Shown here in pieces: positions 48,169 through 60,943 of a stretch of DNA of 64,000 nucleotides (within the stretch, counting starts at the first letter, position 1; every line of letters begins with the position of its first letter). This DNA comes from Phascolomyces articulosus (Eukaryota > Mucoromycota > Mucoromycetes > Mucorales > Lichtheimiaceae). A program made the translations under genes and the position numbers. Under the pieces are notes generated by a model that worked only from the letters and a program-made list of their open reading frames with translations, was not told the origin of the DNA and ran no database searches. Location of the stretch: contig JAIXMP010000008.1 of assembly GCA_025677815.1 (NCBI GenBank), forward strand, positions 868,001 to 932,000. The letters run 5' to 3'.

Positions 48169-49832
48169 ATGTCGTTGTCTAACCGTCTTTCTATTCGCGA
48201 CCTCGAACTTAAGGATAAGCGCGTCCTCATTCGGTAAACCATCCTTTCCCTCCTAGCCGAGAGAACTGAGAGAGAGAGAGAGAGAGAGAAAAAGATATAG
48301 AGAATCCTAACCATAAGTCATTCTTATATAACAGCGTCGATTTCAACGTGCCCTTGAAGGACGGTGAAATTACCAACAACAACCGTATTGTTCAAGCTTT
48401 GCCTACTGTCAAGTATGCTTTGGAACAGGGCGCTAAGGCTGTTATCTTGATGTCCCACTTGGGTCGTCCCAATGGTCAAGTTCAACCCAAGTACTCTTTG
48501 GCTCCTGTCGCCAAGGAAGTCGAAAAGTTGTTGGGTAAGCCTGTTCAATTCTTGTCTGACTGTGTTGGTCCCGAAGTAGAAAAGACCTGTCAATCCTCTG
48601 AAGGTGGTGCCGTCATCTTGTTGGAAAACTTGCGTTTCCATATCGAAGAAGAAGGTTCTTCCAAGGATGCTGAAGGTAACAAGACCAAGGCTGACCCCGA
48701 AGCTGTCAAGAAGTTCCGTGCTAGCTTGACCTCTTTGGCTGATGTCTATGTCAATGACGCTTTCGGTACTGCTCATCGCGCTCACTCTTCCATGGTTGGT
48801 GTTGATTTGCCTCAACGTGCTGCTGGTTTCTTGATGCAAAAGGAATTGGAATACTTTGCCAAGGTCCTTGAAAGCCCCGATCGTCCTTTCTTGGCTATCT
48901 TGGGTGGGTATGTATTTATTCATATATTTATTTAGTTTGGAAGGATAAAAGGGAACAGGAATATAATACCAGGAGCAACAACAACAAAAACAACAACAAA
49001 TACGGCACGTGGGACAAATGTTTATGATGGAACTCAAATCTGCATGGGCAAAAAAATATGGACTGGGACATACGCACACAGGTTCGTTTATTAACAAAAA
49101 AGAAATATTTGGGTAATAGTTCCAAGGTCTCTGACAAGATCAAGTTGATTGAAAACATGTTGGACAAGGTCAACGCACTTATCATCACCGGTGCTATGGC
49201 TTTCACTTTCAAGAAGACTCTTGACAACGTCAAGGTAAATAATATATGCAAATTAAAAATATGTGTATATGGGTGGGGGGACAAAGTGAGAAGAATGTAG
49301 TATACTTACGCATAATTCTTTATTTCTCTAGATTGGTAAGTCTCTCTTTGATGAACCTGGTTCTCACTTGGTCAAGAAGTTGGTTGATGCCGCTGCTGCT
49401 AAGAACGTCAAGTTAGTCTTCCCTGTTGACTACGTGACTGGTAACAAGTTTGGTGCTGATGCCGAAGTTGGCTATGCTACTGATGCCACTGGTATCCCCG
49501 ATGACTACTTGGGCTTGGACTGTGGTAAGGAATCCAACAAGATCTTCCGTGAAGAAATCCTTGCTTCCAAGACCATCTTGTGGAACGGTCCCATGGGTGT
49601 CTTTGAAATTGAAAAGTTCGCTGAAGGTACCAAGTCTGCTTGTGAAGCTGTCATTGAAGCCACTCAAAAGGGTGCCACTACCATTGTTGGTGGTGGTGAT
49701 ACTGCTACTGCTGCTTTGCAATATGGTGCTGAGGGTAAGATTAGCCACATCTCTACTGGTGGTGGTGCTTCTTTGGAATTGTTGGAGGGTAAGGAATTGC
49801 CTGGTATCACTGCATTGTCCACCAAGGCTTGA
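48169..49832 (+). CDS. PGK1: Phosphoglycerate kinase
   Basis: Four exons: 48169-48233, 48335-48907, 49120-49234, 49332-49832; 417 aa, the standard length. It catalyses 1,3-bisphosphoglycerate + ADP to 3-phosphoglycerate + ATP in cytosolic glycolysis. Motifs: [32 protein letters not shown] (substrate-binding His/Arg), [69 protein letters not shown] and [20 protein letters not shown] (nucleotide-binding Gly loops). Codon choice is strongly biased to C-ending and AAG/TTG codons, unlike the AT-rich codons of its neighbours, as expected for a highly expressed gene. Intron 1 carries a (GA)n run. In the third exon the usual Ala of GGAKVSDK is Ser. Confidence 0.97.
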
Positions 49833-51758
49833 CTCTAAGGAAGGGCCTTTTTTATACATTTACCTACGCTTTTTTTATTTGATTCAATCTATTTCACATA
49901 TATATTCACATAACATACTCCTTCGCTCCACCTTATTATTTGTGTCCATACCAACCGTTTATTTTCTCTCGATTAAATAACACATTGCACATATGTAAAA
50001 AAAATAAAATAATTATACTTTTGTTATTTTAAGTAAATCCAATTCTAATTTTTTGAGGCGATCCATTTTTTTTTGGGGGGGGGCAACAAGAAGAATAAAA
50101 GAGAAACCGAATTGAATAGAAGAGAGAAACCAATGATTTGATTTTGATGCATTGGTGCATTGCATATTAGTTATTATACAACTACTAATGATGCTCCCTG
50201 CCTTCACCGCATATTTACACCATCATCACGAAATAACGTCAATTTTTGTGCTTTCTTATTCCATGATATAAAGCATATAAAAGAAATGACCAGAGTTTAT
50301 TCTAAAATAGCTTCATATGAACCACACTTATTGGGGATTGCCAAGGCTAGTGGTTCATGCAAAGCGCCGCCACTATGACAGCAACAACAGCAGATTCAAT
50401 AATAATAAAATAGAGTAGTAACTAATTATATAATAGAACAATAATTGCCCGGTTTTTCGGGAACACAGCGTGTGATGAGAACCTTTGGTGATTTTTATTT
50501 GCTTTGGACTGCTTATCATTTTTTTTTACTACAGATAACCAACTTGTTTGGCATCACATCGTCATTATCTCCAAATAAAGAAGAGGTCTATTTTTTATTT
50601 TCATTTTTATTGGATCGAAATAGCTTCTTCCTGATGAGCTGATTATATAATACTAGGTAGTATGTGGTAAAAAATAATAAACTATTTTTATCTGTTTATA
50701 TAAAAGGGATCCACTCTGTATAATCTGCAAGCTCAGCGATTACATAAGTACAGGATGCATAAAAAATATACTGTAATGGATAATATACCAAGAATTATAC
50801 AGTGCTCTTGTTTGTGGGGTTTTCTTCAACTCTCGTCATTAACAGACCACCTGATAAAAACACTACTATATACTAACACAACGAAATTATATGCTAACAA
50901 AAGAAGGTTTCCGGAAGGACTAACCGACTATGACAGCTCGATCGTTATCCAAGTAACACCCTTTCATAACAAGCATTCACTTTTTCATCGAACATACATA
51001 TTTATCTACCCTACCATTGCTTATTATTATTATATGTATTTATTTATCCAACTGGATGTTTATTTTTTTGTTCCTGATTTGATTATGGTGGCGCAATATT
51101 CCTATTTCGTTCCATTGGCTTATACGATAATAATAATAATAATAATAATTTATATCATAATGCATACAAATCTAGGTCTTGTATAAAAAATCAAGTCCGT
51201 GCACACGGTAACTGGGGTCCAGAACATTTTTAGATTTTATATGCAATGTATACATATTTTTATACGCTGGATCAGAACATGAAATAGAGGTACACCAAAA
51301 AAAAATATGAAAGTGTTTTATATATGAAATGGCCATGTCAACTTTTTTTGAATAAGTGATGATGCCATTGTTTCACATTAAACGGTGAACACCTATGATG
51401 CATCATAATCATAACGTCATGAGCAATAAAAAAAAAGTAGAATCATATTGCATGCTATTTTGATATTTTGGGGGAGGGGTAACTCAGCGTGCTTCGTACA
51501 GGAGACGAATGCGAAGAAGAGTGAAGAGTTGTCTAAATATGTTCATTTTATTATATCATCTTGGTGTAAAATTACCATTGTGCATGATTTTGACTTGTAA
51601 AAAATTAAAAATAATGTTTGATTTAATTGACACGATGAATATATATATATAAGGGGTATTAAACTTTTTTTTTAACTTTTTTACGACATAACACAACAAC
51701 AGATTTAACCAAATTTTATTCCATTTCGATACATAACCAAACAACAACAACTACTACA
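49833..51758. other. Gene-poor interval downstream of PGK
   Basis: No gene supported. Open frames at 50160-50378 and 50755-51186 have no recognisable motif, and the latter ends in translated (ATA)n. A TATA-like tatatatataagg stands at 51641-51653 before the next gene. Confidence 0.5.
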
Positions 51759-52262
51759 ATGCCATTATTCAACCACAACAAGAACAACAGCAACACAAGT
51801 GACCAATTTTCATCTTCATCATCCAGTGAAGAAGAAAGTTATGAAGGAATTCAGCAATACCACCGGCAAGCTATTGTCGTGGACGTGAATGATACCAACA
51901 ATAAAAAGTTATTGGTGGATTACATTGGCAACCAAGTGGCTATTACACTACGTTGGAATGAATTCAATCCTACGGGTTATCACGATGACTATTGGCTCAA
52001 TTTGGGTGCGTCCGCAGCAACAGATTACATGCTTCTATGTAATCCAAGATTGGTTGGATCCTACGCACAGACCAAGAAAGATTTCTTTCTATGGCTGAAG
52101 AAATTCAACAGTCGACAATGCCCACATTGTCTTCGTGTCTATACGCGTGCTAACTCAAAGGAAAGACATATAGTCAAAAAGCGATGTCCTCACCTTAAGA
52201 CGGGTAGTCCTAATCAATATACTTTTTATTGTCCTTTCCAACAACATCAACATAAAAAGTAA
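51759..52262 (+). CDS. Small C2HC zinc-finger-like protein, unknown function
   Basis: Intronless, 167 aa. It has a Ser/Glu-rich N-terminus (DQFSSSSSSEEESYEG), then an ordered middle (AIVVDVND, LVDYIGNQVAITLRWNEFNP, DDYWLNLGASAATDYMLLCN). The C-terminal part carries Cys121-x2-Cys124-x12-His137-x5-Cys143 in CPHCLRVYTRANSKERHIVK, and a further Cys158 and His163. The Cys/His spacing fits a single C2HC-type zinc finger. A TATA-like site lies about 110 bases upstream and a short CAACAACAACTACTACA leader directly precedes the ATG. Single-finger small proteins can bind nucleic acid or protein; no family recognised and no neighbour suggests a role. Confidence 0.7.
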   Translation: MPLFNHNKNNSNTSDQFSSSSSSEEESYEGIQQYHRQAIVVDVNDTNNKKLLVDYIGNQVAITLRWNEFNPTGYHDDYWLNLGASAATDYMLLCNPRLVGSYAQTKKDFFLWLKKFNSRQCPHCLRVYTRANSKERHIVKKRCPHLKTGSPNQYTFYCPFQQHQHKK

Positions 52263-53165
52263 TCACCCAATGTCGGTTGTCATACCATCCACTAATAAGG
52301 ACCGATATATATATATATATAAACAAAGAAAAACACAAAAAAAAAAACAATATAACATCCCTCTTTGAAAAAACGAATAACCTATTATTATATACCCATT
52401 TATTATTATCTATATATTTATCTGTATATGCACAGATTTCTATTTATCTATTTCTTATATATTGTATCTTCTGATAGTAGTAGTTCTTCTATATAACCTT
52501 CCATTTTGTATGTACTAAATATGATTCTCTTTTCTTTTTTCTCCCATTTTTTATGCTGCCCTCATCTTTGTACCCTCATTCTTCTTTTTAAATATTTGTA
52601 TGCTGACACCTTTCTTGTATATATCCATTTTCATTCTTTTATAATAAAAGAACCATCCATTGATTTATATGTCAAAAAATAATGAACTATTTAATTAAAA
52701 TAATATAAAAATCTCATTGTTTTATGGTTAATATACAATAACAAAACAAAGAATAGTACTGACGTGTGCGTGTTTATATTATTTTTTGATGCATCAACTT
52801 CCGTTCTACTAAAGAGGTTTTCGTTTTTTCTTTGCACATAAAAATATGTGGCTGCTACAATTCAATTGGTGATATATTAAATAAACATCAACAAAGTTCT
52901 TATGTGTTTTTTATAGTATAAAATGAAACTTCAAAATTTACAGCAGTAGAATATTATCCAACACATTCAATAAGCATTTATCTTCTGGATAACATATTGA
53001 AAAGTTCAACAACAATTATATATAAATTTATTTGTTTATTTGTTTTTACAACAATAATTCATGTGCAAAAGTAATAAAAGAAAACAACCCATTTTGGATG
53101 GTATATCCATATGAAATTTTATGTAGAAATAGAAACAATGTTATCGTCTATTCATGGATGGGTAC
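52263..53165. other. Interval between convergent genes
   Basis: A/T-rich 3' flanks of the C2HC-type gene and the minus-strand basic protein. It contains a (TA)n run at 52307-52320. No gene seen. Confidence 0.6.
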
Positions 53166-54146
53166 TCACAATCGACGACATGCTTTTTTGGGAGGTCGTT
53201 TTTGTTTTTCTTCTTCTTCTTCCTCTTCGCCATGATTATCAATTTCATCTGTATTATGTTGTTGTTGATTAGAGTCAAGGCGTCTACGTTTCTTTTCATT
53301 ATGTATTTGAACCCGTTGCAACAAAGGAACACCTCCATGTTTAATCGTAGCAAAGGCCAAACATAATACTCTCCATTTAATAATATCCTTTGGCCACCGT
53401 TCCAGAATATCGTGCTTCTTTTTACCTCCGTTCTTATTTTTTACAAGTTGAATAGATTCATGACGATAAAATATATTGACTGTTTGTTCCGCATCTCGTC
53501 CAACAGCTTCGAAATAGCGTGACAAGTTCATCCATGCATCATGATTCCAGGGGTACTGCTGGAGTGCAGCTTTGTTGAATTTCTTTCTTTCTTGTTGGAC
53601 CTGTTGTTGCTGACGCTGTTGTGGATTATGAGACTGATGATGATGTTGTTGTTGCCGCTCTTTCTCTTGTTGCTTTTGATTTTTGTATACTGCTGCGTCC
53701 GACACGGTGGTTGAACCTACTGTTGCACTATGAGCACGACGAAGTGAACCAAGAACATTGGAATGACTGGATGTAGTTTGGGTTGTTTCTAATAGAGGCA
53801 TCGTGTTTTGTCGAGGTAACATGGGTGTTTTACTCCTTGAACTATTACTACTACCACTACTAAAAATATTACTATTTTCTTCTTGACCGTAGAGATCATT
53901 GCGTAAATCTTGTAACCGTTTTAGAGATGGTCTACAATAGCGACGTCGATGGGGTGTCGTTGGAGGTGTTGCCATCGTAAATGTACTCGTTCGATCACTG
54001 TTTTTCTTTTTATACGCAGAAGAAAATTCCTCCTCGTCTTCTTCTTCTTCTTCCTTGTTGTCTTTTATACGTACTACATCATGACGATACGTCTTGCGAT
54101 TTTTTATTGTTGTCGATGAAGGTGATACCGGGATGGAAAAATCCAT
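53166..54146 (-). CDS. Basic, low-complexity protein with a Trp-rich ordered segment, unknown function
   Basis: Single open frame, 326 aa from the ATG at 54146; the same frame is open to an ATG at 54191, but the extra residues are hydrophobic translations of AT-rich DNA, so I prefer 54146. The N-terminal half is acidic/basic mixed (NKEEEEEDEEEF, TPHRRRYCRPSLKRLQDLRN) and Ser/Thr-rich, then Gln/His runs. An ordered segment follows: AALQQYPWNHDAWMNLSRYF, EAVGRDAEQTVNIFYRHESI, RWPKDIIKWRVLCLAFATI. The tail has basic clusters (EKKRRRLD, KRPPKKACRRL) that look like nuclear localisation signals. I recognise no family. The stop is preceded by GTGAGT, a perfect donor, so a further 3' exon is possible. 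Confidence 0.65.
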   Translation of the reverse strand: MDFSIPVSPSSTTIKNRKTYRHDVVRIKDNKEEEEEDEEEFSSAYKKKNSDRTSTFTMATPPTTPHRRRYCRPSLKRLQDLRNDLYGQEENSNIFSSGSSNSSRSKTPMLPRQNTMPLLETTQTTSSHSNVLGSLRRAHSATVGSTTVSDAAVYKNQKQQEKERQQQHHHQSHNPQQRQQQQVQQERKKFNKAALQQYPWNHDAWMNLSRYFEAVGRDAEQTVNIFYRHESIQLVKNKNGGKKKHDILERWPKDIIKWRVLCLAFATIKHGGVPLLQRVQIHNEKKRRRLDSNQQQHNTDEIDNHGEEEEEEEKQKRPPKKACRRL

Positions 54147-56293
54147 TGGTTGTTTGTATATTTTTATTACACAGTCTAATAGTAGAAACAATAAATGTAT
54201 CGTAGTAGTAGTAAGGTATGAGTATATACAAAAAAGAAAAAGAAAGAGAAGGAAACGAGAAGATCAAAGAAAGAAAGAAAAATACTATTAAAAAAGAACA
54301 AAGAAATACAAATATAGAAATTTTTATGGTGCGGGTATATATACGGTAATCCTGCTTGCTGCATGCATAAAAATGCATATTACAATTCACTTTTTAATAG
54401 TCCTTCTTGATGCCTTTTACTGTACTACTAACTTAACAAAACTTTCTGGTTTGTTCGATTGTACTATTTACATGATAATTTACTTTTGAAAACAACGGTA
54501 ATATTCCATAATTATATGGTGCACCTGTAAACTCATCGATACATAGGAGAGGTTTTTTTTTTTTGGCATATATCGATTCGTAATAGCTATACACACAGGC
54601 AGTAACCATTCTATAAAAAAGCAAAGAAATGGAACTTATATACTTTTTTTTTGTTCAAATAAAATTTACTTCGACTAATTAAAGGCAAAACAGAATGACA
54701 TAAAAATCACCACCTTCTTTTATTAATTTAAGTTTCTAGTTGTTATACAAGTAAAAACATTTATTTCTTTGTATTTGCACATCTATTCTGTAGCGTTCTG
54801 GGTTTATTTATTTCAATATAAATGAGTAAGATTGCTAGTAGCATCAAATACTGATATTCTGGTCTGTTCCACTAGGAGACCGCAAAGTTTCTTTAAATTT
54901 TACACTTTCGTGTAATAAGTTATTTGGAAAGAAACGCAATGATAAAATTTATACAAAATATATTAGCATTATAGTGTTGTCAGCTTTTCATGTATATGTA
55001 CTCTTCACATTATACACACGGATACACACAGGTATATTCAAAATCACAAATTACTTAAAGTAGAGAAAAGCGTGGTTTCTTGTTGCTTATTCAAACTAAA
55101 AGCTCAATGTAAATACATTCTGGATCAGAAAAGACCCTGAATTTATATATAATACTTATAGGTATTGTTGAGTTCATATAACAGATGGTGATTACTAGAG
55201 TCACCACAAATATATTTTTTATAATCAGTACTTGTAAATATGGTTTACATAAAGATGTGTAATTTAGTTGACATGCAAGCAATAATTATAAACAAGACGA
55301 ATGTGTAATACAAAAAAAAGAGAGCTACAATTTTGTATTAAACATCACTATACATATTATATCATCTACTTTTGGCAAGTCGTCAATTTCTTTTTCTTGG
55401 TCCGTGGTATCCCATACACATCTTTGATAGGTACTAAATATCTTTTTTGTTGTTGTTACTCCTTTCATGTTATAATATAATAATAGTTTAATTTAAGTAT
55501 AGATATAGAATCACAAGGAAGTCGTGGAAAAAAATCACTTAACACATGGTGTTGTCGCGCTATTTTTTTTTTTCTTCCTCTTTTTACCCCAATAATAATA
55601 TACTTTATGTTGCAGTAGAGTATCACAAAAATGTTTGAACACTAGTATAGTTGTTCATGTTCAACAAGTTGACAGATAAATTTATCAGCATTGAATATAT
55701 AGAATGATGAAAGAAAATAATATGGTTATGACACCATTGCAAGTTTTTTGTAACCTGGTCACAGAATCTATATTTATATCCTAACACTGCTTTATTGTGT
55801 ATAGTATAAAAACAGTTTTGTGGGTGTAAATATAGATAAATAGGTTATGTTTATAGTGGTAATAGTAGTAGAAACAGTAGTAGCGATAGTGATACTCTAG
55901 TTATCAATAAGTCATCAACATATGATTGATGTGCACGGAAATCGATGCAGCATATATTATCCCACATTCTAAACGAGTGGATCATCCAACATGCCAACTT
56001 ATATATTTCATTCCGACATGTTACCGATAAAGATGATTTCTGACCCCAACTCTTTTTTTTTGAATTCGATATAGGCCAACGAAGAGTTTAATTAGAAGAA
56101 AGAAGCTATCCACCTTTCACGTGTCTATAATCATGGAAACTCAAAAAAAAGCTTGCGGAGAATAAATAACCAGGCCATAAAGTCTGTTGCGAATTTGCCA
56201 AAAAAGGGTGGACACTTTTTACTACAACTCTTTTGTACTCTTTTCGCAATTCAACCTGGTTTTATTTGCTATCAAAGACGAAAAAAAGACACC
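54147..56293. other. Intergenic region, divergent promoters
   Basis: 2.1 kb between divergent genes without a supported gene. A 63-codon minus frame (54624-54433) has a fairly protein-like composition but no match. Many TA-rich tracts. Confidence 0.55.
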
Positions 56294-58587
56294 ATGCATC
56301 AAAAACTTCGTTTGTAAATATTTCTAGATATTTTTTATACCATTTATTAATTTAGAGTGTGAACCGAATGTGTTTGATATAGAGAAGAAAGAAAAAAAAA
56401 GATAAAGAAGCAAGAAACCAAAAGGGATTAACCAAAAGGGTCTATTCTATTCTCTCTTTTTTTTTATCAATGAAATAGATATATTACCAAAGACACATAT
56501 GTTGTTGAACCTGAAAAGGGCGAAAGTTTAATTGTTCGTCGAAAGACCGGTGCCCTTGAACTTGGAGCTGGTAATGGTCGAAATAAAAAGTGAAAAGGGA
56601 ACATTAATGAGAAAGTTTTTTTTTTTTTTACTAATGGCGAGAGTTATATGACATTTATATATAGGCAATGTAGTTCCTCCTGTAACAGAACAAGAGACAG
56701 CACTTTCTATTAGTGGTATCATGGGATTTATTCAACTTCAAGCGGGTACAGTATTATAGATGTCTTTTTACGCGTGATTCTTTATTCTATTTGGAACATT
56801 GTGAGCTTATTCGGATGTAGGATATTATATGATTGTCATTACGGATAGTGAACCCGCTGGATCGATTCGAGGTCATGATATCTACCGTGTTGGTTCATTC
56901 CAAATTTTACCATTGGCTCGTAACCTCTCCGGATTATCAGATATTCAGGTAAAAAAAAAAAGGGGATATGTTACTCTTGGAGGGGGGAGTCGGGATTATG
57001 AAATAAAAGAGATGTGTTTTATCATTGGAAAGATAGAGATTTCTCACATATTTATATATATTATAACATATGTATAAATATAGAAACAAGATGAACAAGC
57101 TTATGTCACTCTTCTCGAGAATCATTTGAAGGCCGGTGGATTCTACTTCTCTTATACCTATGATGTGACACAAAGTTTGCAAAGACAAGGTGATTTCAAT
57201 AGTGAAGCCTTGACACAATCTTTATGGAAGCGAGTAAGATTTTTTTTTTCACTTTTTGAATGGATGGCGGAGAAAAGGGGGTTATTAAAGATCATATGAA
57301 AAAATATGGTCAATGCCCGGATGTTAAGTATTTATTGCCTTTTTTTTTTTTACTAGGTGGATGATCGTTTCTTCTGGAATCGTTATATTTCAAGCAAATT
57401 GATTGATGCTACTCTTACACAAGATCCTAAACAAAACGTAAGTAATGAGTTGTCAAATACTGGATATTATATGAGTATAAGGAATCTAATTAATAAATGT
57501 GTATTCATCAATCTAGTTCTCTGATTTCATCCTTCCCGTCATGCAAGGCTGTAAGTAAAAATTGGATATCAAAAGAGAAAAAATCCAAACTTACAAGCAA
57601 AAATACTAAATTTTTTACAATCCAACTTTATCATTAGTCGTTGATATTGAAAACGTTCATGTGAATGAAAAGAAATTCGTCTTGGGTCTTATTACTCGTC
57701 GTAGTCGATACAAATCTGGAACTCGATTCTTCTCTCGTGGTATTGATGATGAAGGTCATGTATCCAATTATGTTGAAACTGAACAATTGATCCTTTATGA
57801 CGGACCTGATGCATCTACACCCATTGAAGGCAAAAAACAATTATCTTATGTACAAACCAGAGGTTCTATCCCTGTTTATTGGAGTCAAATTATTAATCTT
57901 AAATATACACCAAGATTGTGGGTGGGTGAAAGCAGAAAGAGTGTAAGTTTTTTTTTCATCATCGTCGGAACGGAATTAAATATATTGAGCGGGAAGCACA
58001 CGCATGAATTATATTTATATACAATTTTCAGCGAAAAATTATAATCCAAACTCACTCACTCATATCTTTCTGATATTTTATTATATATATAGCTTGCTGC
58101 TGCTCGTGCTCATTTTGATGAACAAATCCGTCTTTATGGTCCACAAATTTTGGTCAATCTTATCAACAAAAAGGGTTACGAATTACCTATGGGACAAGCC
58201 TATGCTCGTACTGTCGAACAATTGAACGATCCAAGACTTTATTATACACATTTTGATTTCCATAGTGAATGTAAAAAGATGCGTTGGGATCGTATTCAAT
58301 TGTTAGTTGATCAACTCCAAGAACAACTTGTTAAGCAAAGTTACTTTTATTATGATGCTTCTGACAAGAGCAATCCTACGATCCGCAAGACTCAAGAAAG
58401 TGTCATTAGAAGCAACTGTATGGATTGTTTAGATCGTACCAACGTTGTCCAAAGTACATTTGCCCGTTGGGTCCTTACTCAACAGTTACGTCAAATTGAA
58501 ATCTTGGGTCCTAATGAATCCATTGAAGGCCATGAAGAATTCATGTTCACTTATCGAAATGGTAAATAGTCTTTCAAATAATTTTCA

Positions 58588-58644
<57 letters not shown>

Positions 58645-59295
58645 GGTTTCCTATCAAAGCAGTCATTTGCCTATATTTATCGAATGAAAAACATTTATAC
58701 TAAACTCCCATATCTATTTTTTAACCCAATCCCTTTAGTATGGGCCGATAATGCAGATGCCGTGAGTACCAGCTATTCGGGTACAGGTGCCCTTAAAACG
58801 GACTTCACACGCACGGGCCAACGTACCAAACAAGGAGCATTACAAGATTTATCCAACTCATTGACACGTTATGTAAAGAACAACTTTTTGGATGGAAGGC
58901 GCCAAGATGGATTTGATCTTATCCTTGGTAATTATCAAGTGACTCCTGCTATAGAACAACAAAAGGCAAGCCCATTCGCCACCAACAAGCCTCTTCGTGT
59001 CCGTGTGGTGCCTTCTATTTTGATCTTTGGTTTGTTTATGTTACTTTTGAACCTCTTGCGACCTGGTTATTCTGGTGTTCAATCATGGATTTCGTACTTG
59101 ATGCTCTTAGCATTCTGGCTTTCTGTGGTTGTCTCTGGTGTTCGATTTGCTATTCGTCATGGTAATCAATTTGTTGAATGGCCTCATTTGGTTCTTCAAC
59201 CTGATTATGATCAATTTGAAACAATGGGTGGTGTTTTGGAAAAGGGTAGTATGTTACCACCAGAAACTGGTCTAGCATCTGAAAAATTGGAATAA
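56294..59295 (+). CDS. SAC1: Sac1-type phosphoinositide phosphatase
   Basis: Ten exons: 56294-56313, 56479-56570, 56665-56745, 56821-56948, 57084-57233, 57357-57437, 57517-57550, 57638-57942, 58093-58561, 58739-59295; 638 aa, fully in phase. Sac1 removes phosphate mainly from PI4P at the ER and Golgi. The N-terminal Sac domain shows SISGIMGFIQL, VGSFQILPL, GGFYFSYTYDVTQSLQR, DDRFFWNRYI, RRSRYKSGTRFFSRGIDDEG and SYVQTRGSIPVYWSQ. The catalytic loop is RSNCMDCLDRTN with Cys406-x5-Arg412. Two C-terminal membrane segments (PSILIFGLFMLLLNLL and LMLLAFWLSVVVSGVRFAI) anchor it in the ER, as in yeast Sac1. The first exon encodes only MHQKLRL; it was chosen because it gives an in-phase, family-like start. 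Intron 9 contains an (ATG)18 microsatellite. Confidence 0.93.
58591..58644 (+). repeat. (ATG)18 microsatellite in a SAC1 intron
   Basis: Eighteen uninterrupted ATG units inside the last SAC1 intron (58562-58738). Confidence 0.95.
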
Positions 59296-60943
59296 TCACT
59301 ACTTTTTTCCTCATCTATCCTATTGTTTTATATATATTTATTCATTTTTTAAAAAATAATAATAATAACAACAAGTAATATATCATGTTTCTTTTCCTTC
59401 TTGTCAATCTATTTTCATTATTATGGTTGTTGTTGTTGTTGATAATTGAAATATGATTTATATAAAAAAATGACGCTTAGATGATCAAATCATGCACAAA
59501 AAAAAACATTGCTCTGAACTTGTTACTAAATATAACTTTGACCAATAATGAGTTTCTTTATAAAAACTACAAAATAAATATATAACTACTGAGCCACCAT
59601 AGCATTTTATCACCCTTTTTTTTAATTATCGGCCATTTGGTCTCCCCTCAGCCCGTTATCAGCCATATATGGTAAATATGTTTCTGTGAGTTAATAAAAA
59701 TATATAGCACCAAATAATAAGAAGAATAAAAGCCAGCCAGCAAGCAGATCACAAAATAGACGATTTGACTCATGGTTTGATAATAAAAAATAAACCCATA
59801 AAATAGGTTTTTACCCCGTCAATCAACGGTGAACCATAGTACAGTTTATTGATCTGCTGTACAATATATATATTCATCTCTCTCTCTTGTTGTCATAATT
59901 TATTGAACGAGGTTTAGAATAAGGTTCACTCCGCATCTTATATAACTCACGTTTCTTTTACACCTTTTTTGTTTAAAAATTACCATTAACCCATTTGATC
60001 TACCATCATCTTCTTTACTAACGCGCCTAAATATGTCATTTTATTTATTTATTTATATACTTATTATTTGTGGTGATTGTAATGCATATTATCATTATCA
60101 ATGATAAAAATAAACATACAAAATTTTACACTTTGTAGTGATGGAATACATTTACCACTAAATTCGAAAGAATCTATAGCCAAGATGATGGTTGTTGTTG
60201 ATGTGTTTTTTTTTTTTTTTTGCTGAGCAACACAGTTGTTTTTTTTATGATGCATTTGGTTAAGGTAAAAAATGTCAGACAGGCAAAAGATTCAAGCCCA
60301 GGTTGTTCATTAAGATGTGAATACAAAGCGCGAAAATACAGCCTATTGCTTTATAATAGGTAGCATCCCTTTTTTTCTTCTCTTTTCTCTTTCTTTAAAA
60401 CAAAACCTTTTTATTTTACTTTACTTGATTGACAAGCCGGCCGCCTGAGCAATTATGCTCATGAACTAAAAAACACACACACATATACATATTAAAGACA
60501 ATTTATTTCAAGTTGTTCCATTACTATACGGCATCATCTCCGCTCTTTTTTTTTTTTACAACTTGTCCTCTCTCTCTGTTACCATTGAATTTATAACACT
60601 TATAACTACAACTGGGGGCTCGGCTTGTTCACCTTTTATTCATAACAACTCGAACACATACGCATACAACTATACACCTATATATTTATACCTTTTTATT
60701 ACTTGATTGTGTCATTTTGTTTTTATTATTATTATTATTATTTCAAATTCATCGTCAACAAACATTTACGAAAAAAAAAAAAAAAACTCACACCATTGGA
60801 CCCAGCAAACACGTATTCAATACAACGAACAACTATACAACTTCAATAACAGCAAACTTCTCTTCCCCTTGTTACCTTTCTCTCTCTTTTTTTCCGCTGC
60901 CCCCTTTTTTTGTAGTAGAAAGCAACAACAACAATAAACAGCA
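59296..60943. other. Intergenic region
   Basis: No gene supported. The last 450 bases (poly-pyrimidine tracts, CA-rich leader) look like the promoter and long 5' leader of the next gene; short upstream ATGs are present in it. Confidence 0.55.

Noticed and set aside
48324..49097. Long minus-strand frame (257 codons) opposite PGK
   Set aside because: Antisense shadow produced by the strong codon bias of PGK.
49413..49980. Two long frames overlapping the last PGK exon
   Set aside because: Shadows of the biased PGK coding sequence.
50755..51186. 143-codon plus frame
   Set aside because: No recognisable motif, AT-driven composition, ends in translated (ATA)n, and no promoter or splice context supports it.
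54433..54624. 63-codon minus frame as an upstream exon of the basic unknown protein
   Set aside because: No in-phase splice pair could be found to join it to the main frame.
60280..60320. tRNA-like sequence near gattcaagccca
   Set aside because: No matching A-box or cloverleaf arms around it.
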